From assembly GCF_025399195.1 (NCBI RefSeq), contig NW_026252111.1, positions 231,520 to 295,519 on the forward strand: 64,000 nucleotides of DNA, in the 5' to 3' direction. This stretch comes from Umbelopsis ramanniana AG (Eukaryota > Mucoromycota > Umbelopsidomycetes > Umbelopsidales > Umbelopsidaceae). Shown here in pieces: positions 33,265-45,400 of this stretch. Positions within the stretch are counted from its first letter, which is position 1. The number at the start of each line of letters is the position of its first letter. The notes beneath the pieces were generated by a model. That model searched no databases. It was not told the DNA's origin and saw nothing but the letters and a program-made list of their open reading frames with translations. A program made the position numbers and the translations under genes.

Positions 33265-35877
33265 TCACAAACCTAGATATGCTTCAGCTGGTATGGTTCC
33301 CGAGGCCTATGAGTGCCAATTCATTAATACGTGGACTTGGTTGTCACTACCTCCATATTTTTTACATACCTGAAGCTGTTGATACGATGTAAATGCTTGT
33401 TGAACGTCCCATCCATTTTCTTCAAGACACTGAGTGGCAAATTCCGTCTTCAGTCCCGTCATCTTTTGAACTTCAGCAACCATCTGTTGCTTCACGTCGA
33501 CCTACAAGATCTTATTAGTACGCGTCAATATCGTTTCATATTGACTTTTTACTTCATCTACCTCAGCAATGCTACGTGTCGACGTCTGAAGGCGCCACTT
33601 GTCCGGATTGGAATAGTCTCGTACACAAAGCTGGTCATTCAGAATAATAAAAGGGACGTTATACATTTGTGACCTGAAATGGGAGGTTGCGTGAATACAA
33701 TGGTTCATAATCCAAGACGATTCATGCTCGAGTCCTTACGTTGAGCCTGGAGGAGAAGGAGCAATAAGGAGTGTTCGGTCAAAAGAATACGTCTTTTTGA
33801 TTGGTTGTTCTGCGTTCAACTTTAGTTAATGGAGCTGGAAGTGCACGGTGCCACATCAAATTATACATACCTGAAGTGAAATCACCATGAATGCTAAGCT
33901 GCAAGGCATTGGCAAATCCCGGTATAACATTAATTACAAATGCGTCCACCAATAACTCCTTCCTATTAAGGTTATGTTTTGTCGTGGGTAGCCTTGGCAA
34001 CACTTCAGTTATCATGGGTTGGCCACAGCAAATGTTCTTCAGCGCTTCTAGAAAATCGCAGTATCATTAGATCTATGCACTGTTATGACGGGCAGCAACC
34101 TCTCGCTGAATCTACTTACTCGTTTTGGCTGATGTAGCTTTATGATGAAATGACTCCCACGTGCCTACATCATTCTTCTTCATAGCCTGTCGTTCCTGCT
34201 TCGTCAGCGCCTTAGATGAAGCCAATTTCATATTCGTTGTCACAGAGAATACGGCGTCTGGAGCATACATGTTTCCACAGAGACTACGGTTGCTGTCAAA
34301 GGCTTCAAAAAACCTGATTATTCCGAGTAAGTTAGATCATCTTATATGCATATATTCTACGGATCCCAGGATGGCTTCGCTTACATTTCGACAAACGCTT
34401 CAGACAGAATTCGTGTTGGGTCGCTGTCTGTGAACCCTTCTAAGCATGGTATTGGTAAATCTTGCTGTTGTTTCTCGTTGTGTATCATAACTCCGTCTAA
34501 GATTTGAAGATTTGGGAATAGTTTTACGACCTCACTATCATTTTTAAATGTTAACTCTGTCAAACAACAATGTTTTACATGGACAATCCATTACCTTGTA
34601 TATGTCGCGCCGGTAGCATCCTTTTGGAGAAACTTCTCTCGGAAGGGATTCTCGGTAAGAATTAACTCTTTGAGCTGTGCCAGTTTACCTCCTCCTCCAC
34701 TAAGTAAACTCAGCTGATTGACGTTATTAATATTATTTTGCTGGAAAGAAATATGCTGTACATTGGGTATGAATTTTGCCAAAAGAGAAAACGGCTTCAA
34801 CTTTTCAAGTTGATTTCGAGCAAACGATATCGTTATAACCTATAAATTGCATGATTAATCTAATGCAAAGCTCTCAACACGAATGAAAATGAAAATATGA
34901 CCCACCTCAGGAAACATCTCCCCCGCTAGCTTCATAAGAGCTGATCCCACATTGTTGGAGTCATCCTTTTTAAGAGGCTCGATGCCAGCATCTTGCAGGA
35001 TGGCATCATCCGCTATAGCTTCTAGATTGAGATATTTCGAATCCGCGTTCCACCGTCTAGACAAGAAATAGCGTAGAACATCCACAGTACTCTTTCCAGT
35101 GCCTTCTTCAATCAAAGACGGATCATCATTTACAACGAAAATAGAAAGCTGTAAAAGAACCAATCAACAAAATGCCACTGATGTAGATTATACACTCTCC
35201 AATTTGATACCCTACCTGACGATTTTCATAGGCATAGCCCGTCAAACGCTGGATTTTCTTAGCAATAACAATATTTTCCACCATGATATGTAGAGATCCA
35301 TCTAAAATTTGGACTGCAAGTGTTGCAAATGGCGTTTTTGATTTCTGCTGTAGAAATGAGATCAAGTTATGTTCTGTTCCTTCAGCCCAACCGGTAATCT
35401 GTAACGGAAACCAACATTCAATTAACACCGTGAAACGACTCTAGTTCATTGGTTTGATATTCCGAAAAATACTGAATCTTACCACTACTTCTTTTGGTTC
35501 TTTGGCTCCATGCACGACGTCTCTGGTGAACGTTGCTCTTCTGCTGGTTCGATTGTATGGATCACTGCATATGAATTGTTGAGTCTGGATAGAATGTGAT
35601 GCTTGTCAACATACAGCACATGTACTCACAATTTTCCTCTGCCAGTGGGCTTTGTTCCTTTCATTTCAATATCGTCTGACATTAGGGCTGCGCCGCCTTT
35701 CGACGGACGTTTGGCAAGCTGTTGTTTTCGGGCTTTTCTCGTAATTCTGTCGGCTTTTCCTCCAGCTTTTCGTCCAGCTTCTGCCATGCCGGTGTTCTCT
35801 GAATCTAAAGGGCGAACGTCAGTGAATTTGGCCACAGCACTGCCAAACATGCCAGCGAATCCTCTTGGTTGAGACAT
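33265..35877 (-). CDS. MEX67: mRNA export receptor Mex67/NXF1
   Basis: Twelve exons (35877-35630, 35564-35483, 35398-35216, 35148-34906, 34839-34595, 34534-34385, 34313-34120, 34047-33871, 33809-33740, 33673-33562, 33501-33370, 33306-33265) give 625 residues. Order: a basic N-terminus, an RRM-like fold (VVITGWAEGTEHNLISFLQQ), leucine-rich repeats (LKELILTENPFREKFLQ), an NTF2-like domain (FVEMFFEAFDSNRSLCGNMY; LLVDAFVINVIPG) and a UBA-like TAP-C domain (MTGLKTEFATQCLEENGWD, tail ASGTIPAEAYLGL). Mex67 with Mtr2 carries mRNPs through the FG repeats of the nuclear pore. Exon 6 uses the GATAG acceptor; the earlier AG choices create stops. The start lies only 77 bases after the stop of the gene upstream. 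Confidence 0.95.
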
Positions 35878-35954
35878 TCTTAAAGCTGCAGAAGTGTACA
35901 AAAAAAAAACTTGGAAGCCAGCTAGATAAAATCACAGTCATATAGAAATTTTTA

Positions 35955-37013
35955 CTACCATTCTTCAACTTTGACTTTTGACTCAGCTATTAATTGTCTA
36001 AGGTCAACTTTTCTATTGGCAACTCTAATATACAGTTCTCTAGGACGCAATTTCTTGTGTCGGATGTAATAACTTTTGCAGGTCTCACACCAATGACCAT
36101 TTCCAACCATGTTACGATACCATTGATGAGTTTTTTCAACCCGACAGTTATTGCATATCTTGTGAAGGCGGGGAATTATCTTGGAACCAGAGCGATTAGC
36201 GACAATCAATCTTTCAGGGCGAGGCTTTTTATGCTTCAGTTGGTAGCGGTAGCAAGCCACGCACAGGGAGCGGCGAGAAGATGGCTTTTTGAAACAGTTC
36301 AAACAAGCAGGCTTCAATTTGTCGGGACGTCGTTGGCCCAGGAGGTCTACGAGGTCTGCGAATAAGTAATGAACACTGTGTGAGAATTGCCTGGTAGGAG
36401 GACGAAGACCATGTTCAAGATTAACATTAGCCAGATGGTTGGATAGACCAATAACCGCTTCAATTTGGCGCTTGTCGATATGGTTAATATCAAACCGGAA
36501 GAGAGTATTAATGACATTGTTAAACCGAAAAATTTGATCTTCCTTTGCTGTGGTAACATCTTCGATAAATCTAATGTCACAACGACCGGGGGTGTTCCCA
36601 TGCTGAGAGTATCGAAACAGATGGAGTAGCCAAGCAGGGAAGAGTAAAAATTGTGGCAAGACTGTATTATCCTTGTCACCTTTTCGGAAAAACACAAGAA
36701 GCATTCTCATTTGTGACCTAATCTGGACAGATTTGATAGGATATCCAGGCTTGCCAGAGCTGATACTGCACCTAAAGCAATTGGATGGGGTATGTCGACT
36801 GACTAGCTTGAGATGGAAGCTTGTCTTTGGTACAGCACAGGAAGATATCCAATAATCCGTTAGGACTTGCCGTCTGCTTTCTCTCCTTCGAATGATATGG
36901 AAACCCTCTTGCTCAAAACGCCTTTGATAAACGTCTTTCAAGTCATGAACCGCAATAAATGAATATTTAGTAGGAGATGGAGGTGATCCATCCAGCAGAG
37001 ATTCTATCTTCAT
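35955..37013 (-). CDS. Protein with two related GATA-like zinc fingers
   Basis: An intronless frame of 352 residues starts at the ATG 37013. The C-terminal third has two Cys4 motifs: Cys 237, 240, 251, 254 (x10 loop) and Cys 287, 290, 309, 312 (x18 loop, the spacing of WC-2-type GATA fingers). Each is followed by the same tail: HKKPRP...VANR at 261-274 and HKKLRP...VANR at 319-334. So the fingers arose by internal duplication and the first has a shortened loop. The rest is basic, with an early CFRC. It may bind DNA, but neither finger has the TPEWR core of classical GATA factors. The closeness to MEX67 downstream could mean read-through or a shared regulatory strip. Confidence 0.7.
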   Translation of the reverse strand: MKIESLLDGSPPSPTKYSFIAVHDLKDVYQRRFEQEGFHIIRRRESRRQVLTDYWISSCAVPKTSFHLKLVSRHTPSNCFRCSISSGKPGYPIKSVQIRSQMRMLLVFFRKGDKDNTVLPQFLLFPAWLLHLFRYSQHGNTPGRCDIRFIEDVTTAKEDQIFRFNNVINTLFRFDINHIDKRQIEAVIGLSNHLANVNLEHGLRPPTRQFSHSVHYLFADLVDLLGQRRPDKLKPACLNCFKKPSSRRSLCVACYRYQLKHKKPRPERLIVANRSGSKIIPRLHKICNNCRVEKTHQWYRNMVGNGHWCETCKSYYIRHKKLRPRELYIRVANRKVDLRQLIAESKVKVEEW

Positions 37014-37943
37014 GAAGGTGGGGTGAGAGATAGAAAAAAAGAGAGACCTTTACTGCAACTTCATGTTGAAATTAAGCGTTCTTATAGCCTTTGAACACAA
37101 AATCCAAACAAGGCAGTTTGATTGACGATGGAGTAACATTGCAAACATCACTCGCGTGGCCAACTTACTGAAATTGCACTTGCTTTTTTGGTAAACTTTT
37201 TAACGACCAAGCCTCGTTGGAGAAGTGTAAAAATAAAGTAAATTGCGACGCCATTTCCACCACAAGCTCCAATTTAAAAGTAACAGTAAAAATGGAAGGG
37301 ACTAATAAAAGAAATAGAATTCTTCCGGCTTTAGAGCCAAATTTATTTGCTTCAGTATGATTTGTATTGAAGATTGCCGTTCTATCTCATTGAAGAGAAA
37401 GCTTTCATAAAAAATTAGTATTTAATATTTAATAAACTATCCCTTTTATTTGCCACCACTTTGAACAAGGTCATCTGTGTAGCCAAAGATGGCGACTTTT
37501 CAGAAAATTACTATCGGGTCGTTTCAGAAAGCTTTAATAATACCTACTATAAAGAATTTGGACAATACAGTCAATTTAAGAATATGTGATAGCAGTTACT
37601 CAATTCAATCGAGATACTTGGCAGCGTCAGACATTAGCTTACTCTAACATGCAAGGTTTATTAACGGCTAAGAATTAAGATGAAAAATCAAAAGCCTCTT
37701 CGTGGAATTGATCAAGGATCCGGTGAGTACAACGTCTGATAGCAAAAAGTTTAGGAGTAGTGACAAGTAATGACTTCCTTGTCGTCGAATGGTGGCTTAG
37801 TTCATTGAGACAGGTCTTTTAAGATCACGTGTATACCAGAGCGTTCATTGGCCGAGAAATTTTTCTGTTGTCTCCGGTAAGCTAGAAAAATTTTACACCA
37901 AAGGGGAACAGATAGATCTTCCTCTTTCCTACAACTCATCACC
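37014..37943. promoter_or_regulatory. Divergent intergenic region, GATA-like gene / RPS11
   Basis: The 930 bases separate divergent starts. Close to RPS11 are CACGTG at 37826-37831, AGAAATTTTTCT at 37855-37866 and AGAAAAATTTT at 37884-37894. The last two match the A/T core of the RRPE element of ribosome-biogenesis genes. The left two thirds hold nothing I can name. Confidence 0.55.
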
Positions 37944-38834
37944 ATGTCTGAACAAGTACGTTGAAATTCATACAAACTGGTCAACAAGTTATCATATCGG
38001 ATCACTAACATCATTGATTTATAGGTTGAGAAGGCTTTCCAAAAGCAAGCTGGTGTCTCCCTTAACACCAACGCTAAGAAGCGCAACACCCGTTGGTACA
38101 AGGATGTCGGTCTTGGTTTCAAGATCCCCAAGGAAGCCATCGAGGGTACCTACATCGACAAGAAGTGCCCCTTCACTGGTGATGTCTCCATCCGTGGCCG
38201 TATCTTGACCGGTGTCGTTGTCTCCACCAAGATGAAGCGCACTGTCGTCATCCGTCGTGAATACTTGCACTACATCCCCAAGTACTCTCGTTATGAGAAG
38301 CGTCACAGAAACCTCTCTGCCCATATGTCCCCTGCTTTCGTCGGTGTTGAGGCGTAAGTATCTTTTTCTTGTACCCTTATTACTTCCAAACCACAGAGGG
38401 ATATTGCGAAAGAAAATTTTCATCCGAACAGGAACTCAGCCATTCCAGAAAAATTTTTCTTCGGTTGGCTGAAGTTCATTGTCATGATTGAACCTTTCGA
38501 GAAACTGGCTATTTCTGCATTTCGTTAGTGCAAGCATCGCTCTATCAGAGCGATGTCATCCTCGAGTCCACCATTCTTTGAATGTGATTTGACCCTATTA
38601 GCCTGATATCCCCTGTATGAATTGGATGTTGAGTAGTTGGTGAGGTAACGGCCTACCAAGCTCATTTATCATCCAGGTTTACTGATCACTTGCGTGTCCG
38701 CTTTCTTTTTTCTCAATTATAGTGGTGATATCGTCACTGTTGGTCAGTGCCGTCCCCTCTCCAAGACTGTCCGTTTCAACGTCCTCAAGGTCACTAAGGG
38801 CAAGAAGGCCTCCAAGGCTTTCCAAAAGTTCTAA
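37944..38834 (+). CDS. RPS11: 40S ribosomal protein uS17 (S11)
   Basis: Exons 37944-37955, 38025-38353 and 38723-38834 encode 150 residues. Exon 1 is only four codons (MSEQ), a common design in fungal ribosomal protein genes. The uS17 fold is clear: [57 protein letters not shown] and a C-terminal [20 protein letters not shown]. It binds 18S rRNA helices in the small subunit. Codon use is extremely biased. Intron 2 is 369 nt, far longer than most introns here, and contains structured elements listed separately. Confidence 0.97.
38354..38722 (+). other. Long structured intron 2 of RPS11
   Basis: The donor is GTAAGTAT and the acceptor is TCAATTATAG. Inside are a strong stem (38432-38442 with 38466-38477, 11 pairs and one bulge) and a perfect 8-bp hairpin (38535-38542 with 38548-38555). 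A 27-base segment at 38634-38660 resembles a small-subunit rRNA hairpin. Ribosomal protein introns often carry snoRNAs, but clear C/D or H/ACA boxes are not seen. Confidence 0.6.
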
Positions 38835-39422
38835 GTATCTAGATGCTAGGATTGTCTTTTCATCATAATAAAATGAGGATTCCTCCTTCAATTTGTTAAC
38901 ATGGCTACTTTTTGTGATATGCTTTTTTACCATGGGGAAACCTCATGGTAATATGGAATTGAAACAGCCAACTACCAGCTTTAAATTTTTTTTCTTTTTT
39001 TCAAAGTAAAATACTGAATCAAACCAGTGAACAAATCATACGTTTACTACGATGCATTATTGATGATGAGTAGAATAACTCTGTGTTTGTTCGTACGAGG
39101 GTTACCTAATGCTGGACAAAATCTCAATATCACCATATTCGTCACTCATGGTAAACATCTTCAACAGAATAAAAAGATATGCACAGTGATAAATTTTTTC
39201 AACAGGGTCGCGAACAGACGCGCACATTGTGTACGGATGGATGAGCGCGGCAAAACGCGCACAATTATAAGACTTCCAGGTTACTTTACTTTAAACTTGT
39301 CATGGAAATTGACGCGTGACACGCGATACCACATTTGATGTGTTTGTCGGCAGCTGGAGTTGCTATACCCCTCTGTTCATAGCCGTAACTTTTATTAGCT
39401 CTCTGTCCATCGCAATAACAGC
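38835..39422. promoter_or_regulatory. Promoter of the ch-TOG-type gene with clustered ACGCG boxes
   Basis: Four ACGCG cores lie within 205 bases of the ATG: 39218-39222, 39255-39259, 39312-39317 (full ACGCGT) and 39321-39325. ACGCGT is the MluI cell-cycle box bound by MBF in yeasts. The left half is the RPS11 3' flank. Confidence 0.6.
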
Positions 39423-42400
39423 ATGGAAGAGCAACAAGAAGATTTCAAGTCTCTTCCTATAATAGATAGACTTTCTCACAAGGTATGATACCACGAAGTA
39501 TTGTTCGGCTGTAGATGGCCGCTACGCTAATGCTCGTTCCCCCTCCAGGTCTGGAAAGCGAGGGTATCTGCATATGAAGAACTAGTATCCCAGTTTCGAA
39601 TATCTGATAAACCTAGTGACTTTTACCAATATGAGCCACACCTCAAGAAAATGGTCACCGACGCCAATGCAGTAGCGCAGGAGGCAGGTTTAAATGCTGT
39701 TCTTCACTACGTCGAAAATGCACCGTCTGCTGCAAAGTAAGTCGAGACAACAACTTTTCGACTCTTCCCCGAGATAGCGTACTAACCATATTGGTCAAAA
39801 GTACTCGAGACGTTGTCATTCCAGCATTGGTAGAGAAATGCTTTGGAGCCGCCAAAGCAGGAACGAAAGCAAAAGCGAATGATGTTATCTTAATGTATGC
39901 CGAAGTAGACGTCGCAGATCCTGTAGTAGTGGGTATTCAAAGCAGATCGTCTTTTAAAGCATGCGTTCCTATGTCTAATAGATGTATTAGGAACTTGTTA
40001 TTCCAGGTATGAATGCAAAGCAGCCCAAAGCTGTTGCTCAGACAGTTGTCACTTTGAAGGAACTAGTACGGTAAGGAAGACGTTGATAATGAAAGAGCAT
40101 GCTGGTGGTCGCTAGACGGTAATAATCCTTGTTATTAGACAATTTGGCGTCAAGACAGTCAATCCCAAGCCAATACTGAAGATTATACCTAAGCTGTTCG
40201 GACACGCTGACAAAAATGTCAGAGCTGAAGTAAGATCGTGAATATAGATCAATTGGTGATACGCGTGGATAGGCATTGACTTTAGTTTGATAAGGCTAGC
40301 ACCCTCACTATTGAACTGTACCGCTGGATCGGACCCGCAGTCAACCAGTTCTTGTCTGAACTAAAGCCTGTCCAGATCAAAGAATTGGAAGAAAGCTTTG
40401 CACAACTGCCGCAGGAGAAGGCTGTACCTGAACGATTGTTAAGATCACAGCAAGCATTGGTACAGTCAGAACCAACTGAGAATGAAGAAGACGTCGAAAT
40501 GGGTACGATTATTATGTAATTAATTGTATCACTGTACCTTATGTTTTAACAACGTCTGCAGATGAAGGCGGTGATGCCCCAGAAGAGGAAGACGATACGA
40601 ATGCACTCGATCTTGCAGACCCGGTAGACATCTTGTCGAAAGTTTCACCCAATTTCTTTGAGCTTTTGGTGGGTAGACAACGTTTATGAAGGACGATATC
40701 ATGTAGGCTAAAAGCTAACATGACGATTTAGGTGTCCAAAAAATGGCAAGAGCGCAAAGAGGCAATGGAAGAACTACTGAATGCCGCCAAAACTCCCAAA
40801 ATTGCAGACAGAGACTATTCAGAACTTCTTAGTGGTTTGGCGAAGGTATGTTGGTTTTGCTGTGCATGTACGGAAATGGCGTATGGAACTGATGACGAAT
40901 TTTCTACTAGCGCATCAATGATAGCAATGTCCTGCTTGGCGCACTGGCTGCAAACTGTATAGAAGCTATTGCTAATGGCTTGCGACAAAGCTTCCATCGT
41001 TACAAAGCTACTGTAAGTACATGCTGGTTAGGTTGCACTTCGCTTTGTAAGGCATGCATTCACTAAGGCGGCCATCGTTGTGTTTGTTTTACAGGTCACT
41101 CCACCCTTAATCGACAAGTTGAAAGAACGAAAACCACAAGTTTTGGAACAGCTGTGCAATGCACTTGACGCAGTTTTAGCCGTATCACCATTTGAAGAAA
41201 TTGTTGAAGATATTAGTACTGGAGCGAAACATAAGAATCCTCAAGTCCGGGCGCAGTGTATCAAGTTATTAACGGCTCGCCTGACGAAAATTCGACAACC
41301 ACCTAGTAAAGGAGAGACGAAGGCACTAGCGGAATTAATGCTTAAGACAATCGACGATGCGGATAGCGCCACTCGCGAGCATAGTGCAGAAGGTCTCGGT
41401 ACATTGGCAAAAGTTGTCGGTGAGAAAGCCTTGGCTCCATTCACGGAGAAACTGGACGATATCAAGGCAGCAAAGGTGAAGGAAGCTTGTGACAAGGCCG
41501 TGGTTAAAGCTAAACCAGCAGGACCACCAAAACCTGTAGCGAAAGCTCCTCCTCCAGCTGCAATCAAGGTATGTTTATACTCAATATTTGAAAACTACAT
41601 ACTTTTGAGTCTAATCACCCATTTTTTAGCGAGCTCCAAAGGCTAAAGTAGCGGCACCGGCAAAACCAGCACCCACCGATATGGCAGTAGACGATGACTA
41701 CGAACTACCGCGACAACCATCTCCTCCAAAGCGCAAGCCACCGCCACGAGCGATTGCTGGAGCTAGCGCACCAAAGAAACCAGCATTATCGTCATTATCA
41801 AAAACAGCAGCACCTTCCGCTGCAGCATCTGCAGGACCCAAAAAGGCCGCCAAACTACCAGCAAGCGCACCTGAAGAACCAGTTCGTTACAGGTTCTCTC
41901 CAGAGGACGCTGAAGAACGAATTGTTGAATATGTACCTGAAGATATCCTATCTCAGATCAGCGACAGCCAATGGAAGATTCGGCTAGCAGGTAAGAAGCA
42001 TTTTCTTTGTTTCCCACATTTAGTAGCGATCGACACTGACAAAGGGTTTTTTCAAGCTATGGAGGCATTGTATGAGCATTTTGAGAAACAAGATTCATCT
42101 TCCATCGAACCTGAAATAGTCATAAGGGTGCTATCTAAGAAACCAGGCTGGAAGGAGATGAACTTTCAAGTCATGGGCAAACTATTTAATACAATGCAAT
42201 TGTTAGCGAGTAATAGCAAGTTTACCAAAGCATGTGCCGCTATCGGTATTCCAGGTCAGTATCATCCTTTTCATAATAGCTTACCATTGTTTGACAGCAT
42301 TGCTAAATGTCATTATTATTAGGCCTCACGGAAAAGTTAGGTGATATCAAACTCAAGAAGCATGCAGGTGATTGCTTAGTCGCTTTTGCGGAGAAGACAT

Positions 42401-45400
42401 CGCTACAATTTGTTTTGTCACAAGGTAAGCTCTAAAAATTTCTGTTACTGAAGTAGGTGTTCTTTTTCATTAAAACACTTTCTCTTTAGCATACCCGATG
42501 TGGCGAAAACAAAAATCACCCAAGGTGCTGGCTGATTCTTTAACGTGGCTCCATTCAGCGATTATGGAATTTGGTATTAGAGGCTTGCAAATCAGAGACG
42601 TAATTGATTTCTTGAAGTTTGCTTTGACGAACACCAATGCATCCGTTCGAACTAGTGCAGTATTGGTATTAGGAGCGCTGCGAATTTACATCGGACCTGA
42701 GGTTAAATCATTTGTACAGGATGTCAGTCCTGCGTTATTGGCAACTATCGAGGCGGAATTCGACAAAGTGGCAAGTATGGAACCACCACAGCCTACCAAA
42801 GGTGCTGCAGATGACGATGCGGGTGGTGGCAATAGCGATGCGATAGAATCTCTCTTTCCAAGGGTGGATATTTCATCGCAATTGTCCAAAGTTGCTGCCG
42901 AATGCAATGACTCTAACTGGAAAACTCGTAAGGAAGGCTTGGAGAAGACACTGGGCATCATCAACGACGCCAACAAGAGAATCAAACCAAACTTGGGTGA
43001 CTTTACTGCAGTTTTGAAAGTAAGACTAAATGATAGTAATAAGAACCTTACAATAATGACCCTTGAGATCACCGGATTGCTAGCAACTTCAATGGGTAAA
43101 CCATTCGAGAGATACGTTAAAACAGTAGCAGCCCCTGTCATATCAGTATTGACCGACAACAAGGCGAACGTACGAGCTGCAGGTGTTGCAACACTCGTGA
43201 GTCTTCAGTCCACTTGCGGTCTTGAGTCTTTGGTGTCGGCAATCGCTACTGGACTGTCTAGTGATTCCCCGTCGCTACGAAAAGATTTACTCACATGGTT
43301 AGATGAAACTTTGAAGGAAGGCGCCACTGCGGACCTGAGCCCTCTCATTCCTGGCATTCTATCTTGCTTACAAGATCGTAATGCAGAGGTCCGAAAAGCA
43401 GCTCAGGCATGTCTACCATATGTGATAACGAGTGCTGGATATGATCATGTCATGATCAAAGTGACGGATCTCAAGGCTGCGCAACGTCAAACCGTCTTGC
43501 CATTTATCGAAGCGGCGAAAGGACTAGCCAAATCTTCCAACCCTAACGGTGCAGCGCCTAGCAGTGTTGCAAGCCATAAGTCGGATTCACGAAGAATGGC
43601 GGATACTTCAGAGCCTGCAGAAGAGAAGACTATTCTTCCAAAACCTCGCTTAACACTCAAGAAGAAACCAGCTGCTGCTGGAGTGAGAAGCGTTGGTAGC
43701 ACTGTGTCGTCAAGATCACCAGCTCAATCTGCTGCCATGAGCCCTGCGGCCAGTTCAGCTGGAGAAGAAACATCTGCACCGATTCTTACATCCGATAATG
43801 GACCAAAGCTGGTACGAGCCAAGAAGGAGAACCGTTGGCAGTTTGATGGCCCCCGTCCGGATTTGTTGGTGTCCCTACGCTCTCAAATTGGAAATAACTT
43901 TGGCCAAGGGGTTATCAAGTTGATGTTTAGTAAAAGTCAGCATGCTGAGCGCGACTTTTTATCAGCCATCAATGTACTGGATGAATGCATTGCTGACTCA
44001 GAAGTGAGCAGCAACAAGTATGGTATTGATTTTACGGAAATGAAGCAAAGATACGTCGCCAATGCCGATCTCATCTTCAAATACTTGACCATCCGATTCT
44101 TCGATACCAGCACCAGTATGCTGATCAAATGTCTCGATTTGACGGAGCATTTGGTTGCTGTAATGGAAGAAGAAGGATACCATTTGTCGGAATATGAAGC
44201 CATATCTTTCTTACCTTTCCTCATCAACAAGGTATGGAATAGATTTGCTCAAACTATGTTTATATGAATACTTTACAATTCCACATTAGACGACTTACAT
44301 TATGTGTTTATAGATTGGCGATCCAAAGGAAACCATGAGAGCGCGAATCCGTAGCATTCTCATGGCAATGTGTCGTATATACCCTGGCAGCAAGATGTTC
44401 AATCATCTACTAGATGTAACCGCCAACTCCAAAAATGCGAAAACTCGTGCAGAATGTTTGGAAGAGGTTGGAGCTTTAATTCAGCGCAATGGTATCTCGG
44501 TAATGCTTCCTCAAAAATCGCTTCCCATAATTGCAAGTCATATAAGTGATAGAGATACTGGTGTACGCAATGCTGCTCTCGGTGCAGTCGCCCAAGCGTA
44601 TACCTTAATTGGCGATCCAGTGTACAAGTATGTTGGTAGACTGAGCGAAAAGGATAAAAGTATGGTTGAGGAGCGACTCAAGGTATGTGAAACTGTAATG
44701 TGGTGTTCGCCATTTGTGACATAGCGCTCATATTTGCCTTTTGACTTTATAGCGCACCAAGACAAATGTTTCCAGTCTGCCAGTTGCACCTAAACGAGCC
44801 TCCGTGCCTCAAGACATGCATATTGAACCACCACAGGTGCATTCTGAACTCCCTCGTCCTTCAAGATTATCGCTGAATAAGAGCAAAATGTCCTTGCCAC
44901 GACCAAGGCAACAAGTGGTTCGTCAAGAGGTCGAACCAATGGATGAGGTCATGCATGAACCCGAGCGAGAGTTAATGCGACCACCAGTTCAATCTTATAT
45001 ACCGGAACAGAGGGCTATGCAATCACCACCACGCGTACCGCAAATATCTCCAGAGAGAAATGAATACATGATGGATTTCCTGATAACTCAAATTACCAGT
45101 GGTGATCCTCATCCTAGCATTGACGCTCTCAAGAAGCTCGACAAGATCTTGAGCACGCAGCCAGAAATGGTGATACCAGATGTAGACCCCCTTGTCAACG
45201 CTATCACTTTGCAAGTGCGTTTGGCTTTCTCTGCTCTTGATGGTAGATCAGCCCCGTTGACTAGGTTGTGCAAGCATTTAGTCAATGCGCTCGTTTTGTT
45301 GTTCTCTAATCGACAGTTGGCTAGCCATGTTTCACAAGATGCATTACATCGTTTGCTTCAAGAGCTGGCACACCGTTTGTTGGATGTTGATATGTTATCT

